This document shows, one piece after another, positions 1-8,204 of a DNA stretch of 51,548 nt (positions within the stretch are counted from its first letter, which is position 1; each line of letters begins with the position of its first letter). Position numbers and translations under genes: made by a program. The notes below the pieces were generated by a model. The model had not been told where the DNA came from, searched no databases, and was given only the letters and a program-made list of their open reading frames with translations. Where the stretch lies: assembly GCF_013178945.1 (NCBI RefSeq), contig NZ_JABFDM010000001.1, positions 994,178-1,045,725 of the forward strand. The letters run 5' to 3'. This stretch comes from Bradyrhizobium aeschynomenes (GTDB lineage: Bacteria; Pseudomonadota; Alphaproteobacteria; Rhizobiales; Xanthobacteraceae).

Positions 1-50
1 GCGCTCGCAATGACGGAATGTGGGGTAGGACGCGCGCCACAAACTCTTCC

Positions 51-171
51 GTCGTCCGGCCTTGAGCCGGGACCCATAACCCCAGGGAGGAGTGCGGGGC
101 ACCGTGGTGGACCGATCTTACCCAGCCATGATGGCCGGTGGCTATGGGTCCCGGCTCAAGGCCGGGACGAC
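51..171. repeat. Intergenic inverted repeat (28/29-bp arms)
   Basis: The arm at 51-78 reappears as its reverse complement at 143-171, differing by one extra G, so the two could fold into a long GC-rich stem. The first 16 bases of the window also look like the end of another dispersed intergenic repeat. The repeat lies just downstream of the 3' end of the acyl-CoA dehydrogenase gene and could act as a transcript-end hairpin. Similar palindromic elements are scattered through Bradyrhizobium genomes; that this is one of them is inference. Confidence 0.6.
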
Positions 172-193
172 ACCGAGTGTGGGGCGGGAGCCC

Positions 194-1966
194 TCACGCC
201 ACCAGCACCGCCTCCGCGCCGAGCACCGCGTCGGCGCCGTCGGTGACGGTCTTTTCCAGCGACGGCGCCTGCACCGCGAAGGTCTCGGCGAAGAAGCGGG
301 CGAGCGCGACGTGACGGGCGCCGTCGTTCTCGCTGCGCGCGGCCAGCGCCTCGTTGGCCAGCATGCAGCCGCCGAGCGCCGAGCCGAACAGGCGCAGATA
401 GGGCGTAGCGCCGGCGAGCGCGTCGTTCGGCGCCGTGCCGAGCTTTTCCAGGAGCCAGCGGCTGGAGCGATCGAGCGCGCCCAGCGCGTCGCGCAGCTTC
501 GTGCCGGTGGAGCCGAACGCCGGATCGTTCGAGGCCTCGACGCGGCGGACGATGTCGGTGAGCTCGTCGAGCAGCTTGAACACCGAGGCGCCGCCATTGG
601 CGCCGAGCTTGCGGGTGACGAGGTCAATCGCCTGGATGCCGTTGGTGCCCTCGTAGATCGCGGTGATGCGCGCGTCCCGATAATGCTGCGCAGCGCCGGT
701 CTCCTCGATGAAGCCCATGCCGCCATGGATCTGCACGCCGAGATAGGCGACCTCGTTGCCGATGTCGGTCGAGAATGCCTTCGCGATCGGCGTCAGCAGC
801 GCGCCGCGCGCGGCGGCCTCGGTGCGCACCGCCGGATCTTTCGCGCGCACGGCGACGTCGAGCGCGACGGCCGTGGCGTAGCAGATCGAGCGCGCGGCGG
901 CGGTCAGGACGCGCATCTGCATCAGCATGCGCTTGACGTCGGGATGGGCGATGATCGCGTCCGATCCGGTCGCCTTGCTGCCGACGGCGCGGCCCTGTTT
1001 GCGCTCCTGCGCGTAGGCGAGCGCCTGCTGATAGGCGCGATCGGCGACGCCGACGCCTTCCAGGCCGACGCCGAGCCGGGCCTGGTTCATCATCGTGAAC
1101 ATGCAGCGCATGCCGGCATTCTCTTCGCCGATCAGATAGCCGATGGCGCCGCCATTATCGCCCATCGTCATGGTGCAGGTCGGCGAGGCGTGCATGCCGA
1201 GCTTGTGCTCGACGCCGGTGGCGTAGATGTCGTTGCGGGCGCCGAGTGAGCCGTCGGCGTTGACGAGAAATTTGGGAATGAGAAACAGGGAAATGCCCTT
1301 GGTGCCGGCCGGCGCATCCGGCAGCCGCGCGAGCACGAAATGCACGATGTTGTCGGTCATGTCGTGCTCACCGTAGGTGATGAAGATCTTGCTGCCGCTG
1401 ATGCGGTAGCTGCCGTCACCGGCGCGCTCGGCGCGGGTGCGGAGCGCACCGACGTCGGAGCCGGCCTGCGGCTCGGTCAGCTGCATCGTGCCGGTCCATT
1501 CGCCGGAGATCAGCTTGCCGAGATAGATGTCCTTCAGCTCCTCGCTGCCATGGGCGTCGAGCGCCTCGATGGCCGACAAGGTCAGCAGCGGGCACAGGCC
1601 GAAGGCGACGTTCGACGCGCTCCAGATCTCGGTGCAGGCGGCGTTGATCGCAAGCGGCAGGCCCTGGCCGCCATGCGCCTCGGGGCCGGACACTGCGTTC
1701 CAGCCGGCCTCGGTCCAGCGCTTGTAGGCATCGGGCCAGCCCGGCGCGGTGGTGACTTGTCTGTCCGCGAGCTTGACGCCGTTCCTGTCGCCGATCTTGT
1801 TGAGCGGCGCGAGCACGTCGGTCGCGAACTTGCCGGCTTCCTCGAGCACGGCGGCGGTAATGTCGGGATCGAAATCGCCGTAATGGCCGGCCTCGACCGC
1901 CGCCTTCAGCCCGGCGCCATGGTTGAGGGCGAGCAGCATGTCGTTGAGCGGGGCGCGATAGGTCAT
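194..1966 (-). CDS. Acyl-CoA dehydrogenase, DmdC-like (590 aa)
   Basis: This is an FAD-dependent acyl-CoA dehydrogenase of the long type (about 590 residues). It resembles the 3-methylmercaptopropionyl-CoA dehydrogenase (DmdC) group and is longer than the roughly 380-residue classical enzymes. Visible family features are the flavin/substrate loop with MQLTEPQAGSD near residue 160, the C-terminal four-helix region with QIHGGMGF, and AIYEGTNGIQ, which carries the expected catalytic glutamate. The extra 130 or so C-terminal residues fit the DmdC type. It would oxidise an acyl-CoA to the enoyl-CoA and pass electrons to ETF. The DmdC group is broad, so a sulfur substrate should not be assumed. It lies on the same strand as the oxygenase operon but across the tRNA gene, so it is probably transcribed separately. 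Confidence 0.85.
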   Translation of the reverse strand: MTYRAPLNDMLLALNHGAGLKAAVEAGHYGDFDPDITAAVLEEAGKFATDVLAPLNKIGDRNGVKLADRQVTTAPGWPDAYKRWTEAGWNAVSGPEAHGGQGLPLAINAACTEIWSASNVAFGLCPLLTLSAIEALDAHGSEELKDIYLGKLISGEWTGTMQLTEPQAGSDVGALRTRAERAGDGSYRISGSKIFITYGEHDMTDNIVHFVLARLPDAPAGTKGISLFLIPKFLVNADGSLGARNDIYATGVEHKLGMHASPTCTMTMGDNGGAIGYLIGEENAGMRCMFTMMNQARLGVGLEGVGVADRAYQQALAYAQERKQGRAVGSKATGSDAIIAHPDVKRMLMQMRVLTAAARSICYATAVALDVAVRAKDPAVRTEAAARGALLTPIAKAFSTDIGNEVAYLGVQIHGGMGFIEETGAAQHYRDARITAIYEGTNGIQAIDLVTRKLGANGGASVFKLLDELTDIVRRVEASNDPAFGSTGTKLRDALGALDRSSRWLLEKLGTAPNDALAGATPYLRLFGSALGGCMLANEALAARSENDGARHVALARFFAETFAVQAPSLEKTVTDGADAVLGAEAVLVA

Positions 1967-2259
1967 GGCGTGTCCTCGGGGGGGCTTGGAAAGTCTGCCG
2001 GTTTGCCGCCGTCATCCCATGAAACCGGCCGGGTCTCAACTTTTTCGCGCCGTTTCGCGGCAAGCCGCCGCGGCGGCTCCGGCCGGGTGGGATAAGGGCT
2101 TGCCAGAATTGACGAATTGGCCGCGGTGGCGGATCACTCGGCCGGCCTGCAAATTTCCTGCGGCGCGGCGGTTGAAATGGACCGGCGCGCTCTGTAGACC
2201 ACGGTCGCCGATCCGGAATCGCCTGGCGCCCGCGCGCCCGAGCAGTCCGGCCGATCTGA

Positions 2260-2334
2260 TGGGGCGTAGCCAAGCGGTAAGGCAGCGGATTTTGATTCCG
2301 CCATTCGGAGGTTCGATCCCTCCCGCCCCAGCCA
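2260..2334 (+). tRNA. tRNA-Gln (anticodon UUG)
   Basis: A complete cloverleaf can be drawn. The acceptor arms TGGGGCG (2260-2266) and CGCCCCA (2324-2330) pair. The anticodon stem GCGGA/TCCGC encloses the loop TTTTGAT with anticodon TTG at 2292-2294. The T-arm GGAGG-TTCGATC-CCTCC is canonical. The encoded G discriminator and CCA end at 2334. The roughly 290 bases between this gene and the start of the acyl-CoA dehydrogenase at 1966 show no gene. The ferredoxin gene ends 16 bases downstream on the other strand. Confidence 0.97.
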
Positions 2335-2350
2335 GGTTTCTCCCGTCTCG

Positions 2351-2857
2351 TTACATGAGCCGCATGCGTTCGGGCGCATTTGGAAATCCGCCATCCCCCG
2401 CATTTGCAAATTCTGGATCGTCGCGCGTGTCGCTGCGCGCGGCGGCCCGTCCGCGCCGGAACCGGGAGCGTGTGCCGGGCGGATAGGCCCGTGCGAGCCG
2501 GTTGTGCTCGATCCGGTGCTGCATCATGTCTCTGCGGGTTTGACGGTCATCCTGGCTGAGGACGAGATCCGAGCGCGGCATGGTCGAGCACAGCAGAACA
2601 AAGCCGGCTTCGACGTCCTCGGGATACACCGTGAGCGCGCCGGAGCGATCGACGTCGCCCGCCAGAAGGCGCGCGGCGCAGGCGATGCACCAGCCTTGCT
2701 CGCAGATGTAGGGACTGTCGATGCCGGCATCGATCATGGCATAGAGCAGATACTCGTCGGCCGAGGCGTCGAAGCTGAAAATGCCATCCGGCCGTTCGAG
2801 CCGGACGCGAAACGGCTTGGCGCCGCCTGCATCGGTCTTGGCGGGGAGCTCCGTCAT
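2351..2857 (-). CDS. Plant-type 2Fe-2S ferredoxin, last gene of the monooxygenase operon
   Basis: A 168-residue protein whose first 105 residues form a 2Fe-2S ferredoxin domain with C52-x4-C57-x2-C60-x29-C90, the plant-type cluster spacing. The remaining 60 residues are Arg-rich and of low complexity, with no recognisable domain. The gene starts 3 bp after the preceding gene ends, so it belongs to the monooxygenase operon. That operon already encodes a Rieske ferredoxin and a 2Fe-2S reductase, so this is an additional electron carrier, perhaps for repair or reductive reactivation of the oxygenase as proposed for XylT-like ferredoxins in aromatic pathways (analogy only). The C-terminal tail runs to within 17 bp of the convergent tRNA gene and may be a read-out extension. 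Confidence 0.85.
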   Translation of the reverse strand: MTELPAKTDAGGAKPFRVRLERPDGIFSFDASADEYLLYAMIDAGIDSPYICEQGWCIACAARLLAGDVDRSGALTVYPEDVEAGFVLLCSTMPRSDLVLSQDDRQTRRDMMQHRIEHNRLARAYPPGTRSRFRRGRAAARSDTRDDPEFANAGDGGFPNAPERMRLM

Positions 2858-2860
2858 CGT

Positions 2861-3415
2861 TCACCACCGGCTGTCGGGCAGCGCGACGTCGCCGATGCGG
2901 CCGGTCGCGTAGCAATGCGCCGCCGCGACGATGCGTATGGCAATCGCCAGCTCGCTCTCATCGCGCGGCGCGTAGATGATCAGGCTCTGCGGCGGCACGG
3001 CGCCCGCCATGTAGCGCGCGAAGGGATGCACCGTCCCCCAGCCCTTCGCCGCAACCTTCTGCGCCCATTCCGGCCGCAGGGTCAGATGCAGCGATGCGTC
3101 GGGGCGCACGATCAGCCAGACTGGGGCGAACACGAACGCTTCCGGCTGGCCCATCGCGTGCGCGTCGTCGAGCGCGAAGGCGTGGCCGGCGGCATTCAGG
3201 GGCGCGGGGACCTCGTCGACGCCGGCCAGGGTACGCGCGGAGGAGCCAAGTTGCGCGGCGAAACTGGAAGGCGCGCCGTCGTCGAGCTGGTGGCATGGCC
3301 AGGTCGGCGCCAATCGCGGGCCGTCGCCGCGACGCGCCGCGAGGCGGCGCAGTCCAGGGGCCATCGCCCAGACCGGGGGAATCCGGCGCAACCTTGGCCT
3401 AGCCGAAACTGTCAT
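2861..3415 (-). CDS. Luciferase-domain (DUF5519-like) protein
   Basis: The start MTVSARP at 3415 overlaps the 3' end of the reductase gene by 17 bp, giving 184 residues. The C-terminal half carries the pattern RPEWAQ-x-VAAKGWGTVHP followed by IYAPRDESEL, which I associate with the small luciferase-fold family (DUF5519). This family is often found as an uncharacterised protein or fused to other domains. No catalytic residues are known to me for this family. Tight packing between the reductase and ferredoxin genes says it is part of the oxygenase system. It could be an assembly, binding or accessory factor, but the sequence does not establish a function. Six-gene toluene/alkene monooxygenase operons do not normally carry it. 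Confidence 0.65.
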   Translation of the reverse strand: MTVSARPRLRRIPPVWAMAPGLRRLAARRGDGPRLAPTWPCHQLDDGAPSSFAAQLGSSARTLAGVDEVPAPLNAAGHAFALDDAHAMGQPEAFVFAPVWLIVRPDASLHLTLRPEWAQKVAAKGWGTVHPFARYMAGAVPPQSLIIYAPRDESELAIAIRIVAAAHCYATGRIGDVALPDSRW

Positions 3416-4388
3416 AATGAACCTGCGTGATCGGAACGTCGGCACTGCGCAGCAGCGCCTTGACGGCGTTCACCATGACCGGCGGTCCGGCGACGTAGAA
3501 CTCGGCCGCGGCCGGCTCGGCGATCGTCGATGTGATGGCGGCGGTGACGAAGCCGGACGCATGCGGCCAACTCTCCGGCGCGATCTCGACCACAGGCAGA
3601 TGGCGCGCGTAGGGAATCCGAGCGACCGCCGCCGCCAGCATGTCGCCAGCGGCGAGATCGGCCGGCGTGCGTGCGCCGTAGAGGACATCCACGGGCGCTT
3701 CGAAATCGAGCCGCGCCGCGGCTGCCTCGCGCAGCATCGCCAGGATCGGCGCGACACCGGTGCCGCCGGCCACGAACACCTTGCGGCCCGGCTCGCGCCG
3801 CAGGGTGCAGGCGCCGAACGGCGCCTCGATGGTGAGGCGTGCGCCGGGCGCCAGTGCCGCGAGCGCGTTGCTGCCACGGCCGCCATCGTAGCGCTTGGCG
3901 ATGAACTGCAGCAGCCTGCTGCCCGGCAGATTGCTCATCGAATAGCAGCGCCGCAGGCCGACGCCGAGATGCAGGATTGCATACTGGCCCGGCCGGAAGG
4001 CGATCGGCTCGGCCGTCTCGAAGCTGAACTGGCGAATTTCCGGCGCGAGATCCTCGACGGCGAGCAGGATCGCCTGTTGCTCGATGCATCGCGGCGCGGG
4101 CGCCGACCAGTCGCCCGGGCCGCGCGCAACGATGATATCCGAGATCGCGCGGGACTGGCAGGCGAGGATCCGGTTGCGCCGCGCGTCGCGCGGATTGACG
4201 GCCGGCGCGCCGGGAAACATCAACTCGACCTCGCCGTCGACGAGCGTCAGCTTGCACGCCCCGCAACTGCCCCAGCCGCATTCGTAAGCGAGCGAAACGC
4301 CCCCACGTCGCGCCGCCTGCAGGATGGAGTCATGATCGGCGGCGTCGATCGCGACACCGTCGGGCTCGATGCGGAGTTGCCGGGTCAT
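3399..4388 (-). CDS. tmoF: Monooxygenase NAD(P)H:ferredoxin reductase component (TmoF-like)
   Basis: The chosen start, MTRQLRI at 4388, is preceded by AAAGGA about 9 bases upstream; a longer reading to 4457 is possible but adds unconserved residues. The 328-residue protein has an N-terminal 2Fe-2S domain (C37-x4-C42-x2-C45-x31-C77), an FAD domain with the RCYSMSN flavin motif, and an NAD(P) domain with GGTGVAPILAML. This is the standard reductase of bacterial multicomponent monooxygenases. It takes electrons from NAD(P)H and delivers them to the Rieske ferredoxin encoded upstream. The length is close to the 327 residues of alkene and toluene monooxygenase reductases. The gap to the beta-subunit gene is 56 bp. 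Confidence 0.93.
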   Translation of the reverse strand: MTRQLRIEPDGVAIDAADHDSILQAARRGGVSLAYECGWGSCGACKLTLVDGEVELMFPGAPAVNPRDARRNRILACQSRAISDIIVARGPGDWSAPAPRCIEQQAILLAVEDLAPEIRQFSFETAEPIAFRPGQYAILHLGVGLRRCYSMSNLPGSRLLQFIAKRYDGGRGSNALAALAPGARLTIEAPFGACTLRREPGRKVFVAGGTGVAPILAMLREAAAARLDFEAPVDVLYGARTPADLAAGDMLAAAVARIPYARHLPVVEIAPESWPHASGFVTAAITSTIAEPAAAEFYVAGPPVMVNAVKALLRSADVPITQVHYDSFG

Positions 4389-4444
4389 GAAAGCCATCCT
4401 TTCCGGCTTGGCGGTCGGCGCCACACGCCGACCGCGCCTGCCAA

Positions 4445-5470
4445 CTACAAGCCGCACTCCGCGATCAGCCGCGCCTGGGCGGTCATGGTCCGTTCGAGGA
4501 TCGCCCGCGCGTTGTCGGCGCCGGGCGCGGCAGACATGGCCTCGCTAAGGCCGCGCGCGGCGCGCTCGCCGAGCGGCATCCATTTGGCGACCCAGTCCCG
4601 CAGCAGAGCCGCATGCTCAGGCACCTTGCCGGTCGCGTAGCTTACCAGGGCCTTGGTGGTCTCGACCGCATAGGCCTCGTCGTAGCTGCGGAAGTCGTCG
4701 TGCAGCAGCGCCAGCAGGTCATCGTCGTTCGCGCGCGCCAGTTCGGCGATCTCGCGATTGAAGATGTGATCGAAGATCGGCCGCAGCACCAGATTGCGGG
4801 AGACGAAGGCCTCCCCCCAATCATAGGCGATCAGCTGCTTCTCGATCAGCTCGCGCAGGCCCTGCCAGTGCGGTGCCTGCGTCCAGATCGCCCGCGCCGT
4901 GTCGCCGTCGGCGAGCTCCGGTCGACCGGTGTCGAGCGCGAGCGCCTTGGCCACATAGGCCTGGCGCTGCACCCGGCGCATCTCGTTGCCCATCTGGAAG
5001 TAGAAGGTGTTGGTGACGAAGGCCGATGGCGCCATCTGCGCGACATAGGCCGCGCTCATCTGCATCGCATGTCCGGGGAAACGCACCGGCAGATAGGCCT
5101 GGCCGAGGAAATCGAGCCATGGCGCCGGCAGCTTGCGATAACTGTCCTGACGCTCGAACTCGTCGATCAGGTTGTCGCAATAGACCTCGCGGTCCTTCTG
5201 ATCGGTGACGTAGCGCCGATAGGTGTAGGTGAGGGGATCGCGATAGCCCTCCCAATCATCGAGCTTGAGCTTCGAGCCCTCGCGATTCCTGAGATAGAAC
5301 TGGTTGACCGGCCAGTTTTCCGACAATTCGAACGGCGCCGGCGCGCGGCGGAAATGACTGTGGAACTTGTAGGTGACGGCCTCGTATTCGGACGGCAGCC
5401 GGCGTTCGGTCCACAGGCTCCAGGTCTTCTTCTGCTTGCGCGCAGCCGGCTTCGCGGTCATTGCGGTCAT
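4445..5470 (-). CDS. tmoE: Diiron monooxygenase hydroxylase beta subunit (TmoE-like)
   Basis: This 341-residue protein matches the usual length of the beta subunit of toluene/alkene monooxygenase hydroxylases. It begins with a basic leader followed by KTWSLWTERRLPSEYE, and contains the typical beta-subunit region with NREIAELARAND and DDFRSYDEAYAVETTKALV. The family shares the alpha-subunit fold but lacks the diiron ligands; the subunit builds the (alpha-beta-gamma)2 core. The start at 5470 has AGGAGG 7 bases upstream; MTAK two codons later is the only close alternative. The gene lies 18 bp after the effector gene, in the conserved A-B-C-D-E-F order. Confidence 0.93.
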   Translation of the reverse strand: MTAMTAKPAARKQKKTWSLWTERRLPSEYEAVTYKFHSHFRRAPAPFELSENWPVNQFYLRNREGSKLKLDDWEGYRDPLTYTYRRYVTDQKDREVYCDNLIDEFERQDSYRKLPAPWLDFLGQAYLPVRFPGHAMQMSAAYVAQMAPSAFVTNTFYFQMGNEMRRVQRQAYVAKALALDTGRPELADGDTARAIWTQAPHWQGLRELIEKQLIAYDWGEAFVSRNLVLRPIFDHIFNREIAELARANDDDLLALLHDDFRSYDEAYAVETTKALVSYATGKVPEHAALLRDWVAKWMPLGERAARGLSEAMSAAPGADNARAILERTMTAQARLIAECGL

Positions 5471-5488
5471 GACGTGTCCTCCTGGGAT

Positions 5489-5791
5489 TTATGCTGTGTG
5501 GATGGTCCAGACCCACGCGTCGTCCATCGATTCCAGCCGGCCGCCGAACGACACCAGGCTCGGCTCGATCTCGGCGAGCCGGAACGGGCGTCCCAGCGCC
5601 GCCTGCATGCTCTTCTGCGTCAGGCGGAAATTTCGGTCGGCCTGGATGCGGACGTAGCCGCCGCGGTCCTCGATGACGATCTCGACGTCAGGATTGTCCT
5701 GTTCGCTCGCCGCGATCACGGCGTCGATGATGTCCTCGTCGACGCCGCGGATGACGGGGCCGACCAGTTTCGGTGCTGCTGTCGTGGTCAT
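5489..5791 (-). CDS. tmoD: Monooxygenase effector/coupling protein (TmoD-like)
   Basis: The start MTTTAAPK at 5791 has AGGA about 9 bases upstream, giving 100 residues. An earlier reading to 5851 overlaps the Rieske gene and is unlikely. The protein shows the small regulatory (MmoB/TmoD) pattern: VGPVIRGVDEDIIDAVIAA, then VEIVIEDRGGYVRIQAD, then a C-terminal SFGGRLESMDDAW. Effector proteins of this family contain no cofactor. They bind the hydroxylase and gate substrate entry, coupling electron transfer to oxygen activation. Its place as the fourth gene is the conserved one. Confidence 0.92.
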   Translation of the reverse strand: MTTTAAPKLVGPVIRGVDEDIIDAVIAASEQDNPDVEIVIEDRGGYVRIQADRNFRLTQKSMQAALGRPFRLAEIEPSLVSFGGRLESMDDAWVWTIHTA

Positions 5792-5801
5792 GAGCTGTGT
5801 C

Positions 5802-6182
5802 CTATGCATCCTGTTCGGTCTTGTGGCGCAGGCGGCGCAGCCGGCCGTCATGGGGCACGCCGACGAGAATGGCTTCGCCGTCCTTCTTCACCTCGTAGCG
5901 GAAGAGGCGGCAGTCGCGCGGGTTGAGGCCGCGGCCATCGTCCATGCTGAACTCCCACTCATGCGCCGAGCAGGTGATGGTGCCGGCTTCGAAATCGACC
6001 TTGCCGTCGGCCAGCAGGATCTCCTGATGCGGGCACATGCCCTGGAAGCAGCGCAGCTCGCCGCCCGGCAGGTGCACCACGATCACCTCCTCGCCGTCGA
6101 CCTCGACGCCGATGAAGTCGCCCTCCCACAGGTCGTCCAAGGTGGCGACCTGCCTCCATGTCACGCCGGCATCGTCAGACAT
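5802..6182 (-). CDS. tmoC: Rieske ferredoxin component of the monooxygenase (TmoC-like)
   Basis: A 126-residue Rieske protein with both cluster-binding boxes: C50-P-H52 in the first and C71-S-A-H74 in the second. It carries electrons from the reductase to the hydroxylase. A Rieske rather than plant-type ferredoxin in this position is diagnostic of the toluene-4-monooxygenase/alkene monooxygenase branch, as opposed to phenol hydroxylase or methane monooxygenase. The start overlaps the end of the gamma-subunit gene by 8 bp (ATGTCTGA), implying translational coupling. A short basic tail after residue 110 is slightly longer than in T4MO. Confidence 0.95.
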   Translation of the reverse strand: MSDDAGVTWRQVATLDDLWEGDFIGVEVDGEEVIVVHLPGGELRCFQGMCPHQEILLADGKVDFEAGTITCSAHEWEFSMDDGRGLNPRDCRLFRYEVKKDGEAILVGVPHDGRLRRLRHKTEQDA

Positions 6183-6420
6183 AGGCCACCTCGATCCAAT
6201 CCATCGGCTGGATGCCGGACTGCGCGACCGTCATCGACGAGGGCAGCTCGCGGCCGTTGTAGTAGACGCATTTCGGCGCGCCCTTCTCGGCGACGCGCAG
6301 CCCGACAGCGTGCTGCGCAACCTTGTCGGCCACGATGCTCATGTCGTCGCCGTCGTCGACGGGGACGAGCAGGACGACGAAGTCGCCACGGAAATTGGCT
6401 TGGAGCGGGAACAGGGCCAC
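6175..6420 (-). CDS. tmoB: Monooxygenase hydroxylase gamma subunit (TmoB-like)
   Basis: An 81-residue protein with the ubiquitin-like gamma-subunit pattern: FPLQANFRGDFVVLLVPVDD at the N-terminus, VADKVAQHAVGLRV in the middle, and MTVAQSGIQPMDWIEV at the end, similar to the 84-residue TmoB. It starts with GTG at 6420, preceded by GGAGG at good spacing. It is a structural subunit of the hydroxylase with no known catalytic role. The gap from the alpha-subunit gene is 117 bp and holds no recognisable gene. Confidence 0.92.
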   Translation of the reverse strand: MALFPLQANFRGDFVVLLVPVDDGDDMSIVADKVAQHAVGLRVAEKGAPKCVYYNGRELPSSMTVAQSGIQPMDWIEVAYV

Positions 6421-6537
6421 GCTTACCTCCCATATTGGTTGATTGCTTTATTGGTTGCTTGTCTGGAGTCGTGTCGGTCAGCTGCGCCGCTCGTGAGCGG
6501 CGGCTTCTTGCCGTGCCTGCCGTAGGTGGCGGCCGTG

Positions 6538-8022
6538 TTACTCTGCCGCGAGGCGGGATGCGCCATTCCAGACGTAGGCCTGGGCGTCGTTGCCGGCGAC
6601 GTCGGGCGTGATGCCCATATATTGCAGCGCGCCTTCCAGCGTCGGCGGCTGGATGTGGCCGGCCAGGAAGCGGTCGACAATCGAGAGGTGGGTGTCGTAG
6701 CGCTCGGGCTGGCTCTTCCACACCCACTCGCAGACCTCGCAGCAGAAGTTCAGCTTGCGGCCGTTATGCGTGGTGATGCGCGGCGCCTTGCCGATGCTCG
6801 GGCTGCAGATCGGGATGTGGCAGCAGTTGCAGACGATCGGCAGGGTCGCCGGATAGGTCTTCTCGATCTGGCCGGTGCGCACGTTATCGCCGATCACGTC
6901 CCACAGCTTGCCGAAGCGATCGGTCCAGCCGGGATATTTCTGCTCCAGCCAATCGCGCTCGGCGGGAGACACGCCGGCGTCCGGGTTCCACCACACCGTC
7001 GGCCGCCAGAACCAGACGCCCATGTGATAGGCGTGATGAACCCAGTCGAGCTCCGGCAGGAAGTGCTCTTCCCAGTACCACGGCACGTTCATGCCGAGGT
7101 CCTTGAACTGGTCCATGAACTGCCGGCAGATCCAGTCCTGCATGAACTCCTTGAACGACATCGTCCGGCTTTCCAGCGGCGTGTAGTAGTCCATGGAGAT
7201 GCCGGTCAGCAGCGCGAACAGTTTCCACGATCGCCAGAACATCTGGTCGACCATTTTTTGCGCCTCGGCCTTCCTGCCGTTGTTGATCATGATCTTCAAG
7301 GTCGGCTCGCCCTGCTGCGAATGCCGCGCCTCGTCGGTCTGAATCGAGGAGATCAGCGCGCCGAACTCGATGTCGCCGACATGCAGCGCGTCCGAGGCCA
7401 TGCCGAGAAACTGCAGGTTGGTGAAGCCGGTCTCGAAGGTGAAGGTCAGCTGGATCGCCGTCGACACCGCGTCATTGGCGGTGAACATGTCATCGAACAG
7501 GCTGCGTGCTGCGATCACGCCCCATTCGTTGGTGTGCATCGCCTTGTGCGCCCAGTCGAACTGCGGGTCCTTCGCCAGCAGGCAATAAGGGAAGTAGATC
7601 TGCGCCTGGCCGTGGCGGCACTCGTCGAGCGTGCCGAACGTGGCCATGTTACGCCAGGCGGCGGCGCGGCCGAACCGCGCCATGCGCGCCTCGCCGATCG
7701 AGGCGAAATATTCCGGAACCGGGATCGCGCCGTAATGCGCCTTGATCGCCGACTTCCAGCCGGCGTCGAGATTGTCGTACAGATTGGAGCGCGCGATCGT
7801 CGAGCGGATCGAGTAGATGCCGTCGTCCTTACCAGCCTGGTTGTGAACGTATTCGCGATACGTCAGCTTGTAGGGCTCGTCCCAGCCCCACCATTGCTCG
7901 CCATGGATGCCGAAGCTCTTCGAGAGCTCCTCGGGGAAGACCTCGTCTTCGCTGACATAGGAGAAGGCCCAATTCATGTCGCGGGCCGTGTCGTAATAAT
8001 CCCGCCGCTGCAGCTTCGGCAT
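6538..8022 (-). CDS. tmoA: Diiron monooxygenase hydroxylase alpha subunit (TmoA-like, 494 aa)
   Basis: Catalytic subunit of a toluene-4-monooxygenase-type soluble diiron oxygenase. The diiron ligands occur at the same residue numbers as in T4MO: E104, E134 and H137 (DECRH), E197 (FETGF), E231 and H234 (DEARH), with the helix-E threonine at T201. Pocket residues I100, F176, F196 and F205 are kept, but position 103 is proline. The C-terminal part has a cysteine-rich YHS-like segment (C398, C400, C401, C406, C427, C428, C431), the form seen in phenol-hydroxylase-type proteins; this position lacks cysteines in T4MO as I recall it. The ATG at 8022 has GGGAGG upstream. The likely reaction is hydroxylation or epoxidation of an aromatic or alkene; the substrate cannot be read from the sequence. 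Toluene, alkene and isoprene monooxygenases all have this gene order. Confidence 0.95.
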   Translation of the reverse strand: MPKLQRRDYYDTARDMNWAFSYVSEDEVFPEELSKSFGIHGEQWWGWDEPYKLTYREYVHNQAGKDDGIYSIRSTIARSNLYDNLDAGWKSAIKAHYGAIPVPEYFASIGEARMARFGRAAAWRNMATFGTLDECRHGQAQIYFPYCLLAKDPQFDWAHKAMHTNEWGVIAARSLFDDMFTANDAVSTAIQLTFTFETGFTNLQFLGMASDALHVGDIEFGALISSIQTDEARHSQQGEPTLKIMINNGRKAEAQKMVDQMFWRSWKLFALLTGISMDYYTPLESRTMSFKEFMQDWICRQFMDQFKDLGMNVPWYWEEHFLPELDWVHHAYHMGVWFWRPTVWWNPDAGVSPAERDWLEQKYPGWTDRFGKLWDVIGDNVRTGQIEKTYPATLPIVCNCCHIPICSPSIGKAPRITTHNGRKLNFCCEVCEWVWKSQPERYDTHLSIVDRFLAGHIQPPTLEGALQYMGITPDVAGNDAQAYVWNGASRLAAE

Positions 8023-8172
8023 CGTTGCTCCTCCCGAGCTTGATGGTCGCGTTCGTTCTTCTTCGTTGCGGCCGCTGCGCCGCCCTTGAACGGGCGACCT
8101 TCGTGCGGCTCCTGTCGGGCGTACGATCTATTTCTTGGGACTGATCGGTCGTCGCTCGATGTTATGTGACCC

Positions 8173-8204
8173 AGTGTAGAATGCGTTCTTTGGTTTATCT
8201 TTAG
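8173..8204 (-). promoter_or_regulatory. Predicted SARP-type promoter of the monooxygenase operon
   Basis: On the gene strand, CTAAAG (8204-8199) and CCAAAG (8193-8188) form a direct repeat with an 11-bp period. Nine bases downstream lies TACACT (8178-8173), a plausible -10 hexamer, giving a leader of about 145 nt to the tmoA start. The P450 operon has the same layout with identical spacing. SARP-family regulators bind direct repeats of about one helical turn just upstream of the -10 box, and a BTAD/SARP gene is encoded nearby. The rest of 8023-8415 shows no gene and no sigma-54 motif. Confidence 0.6.
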
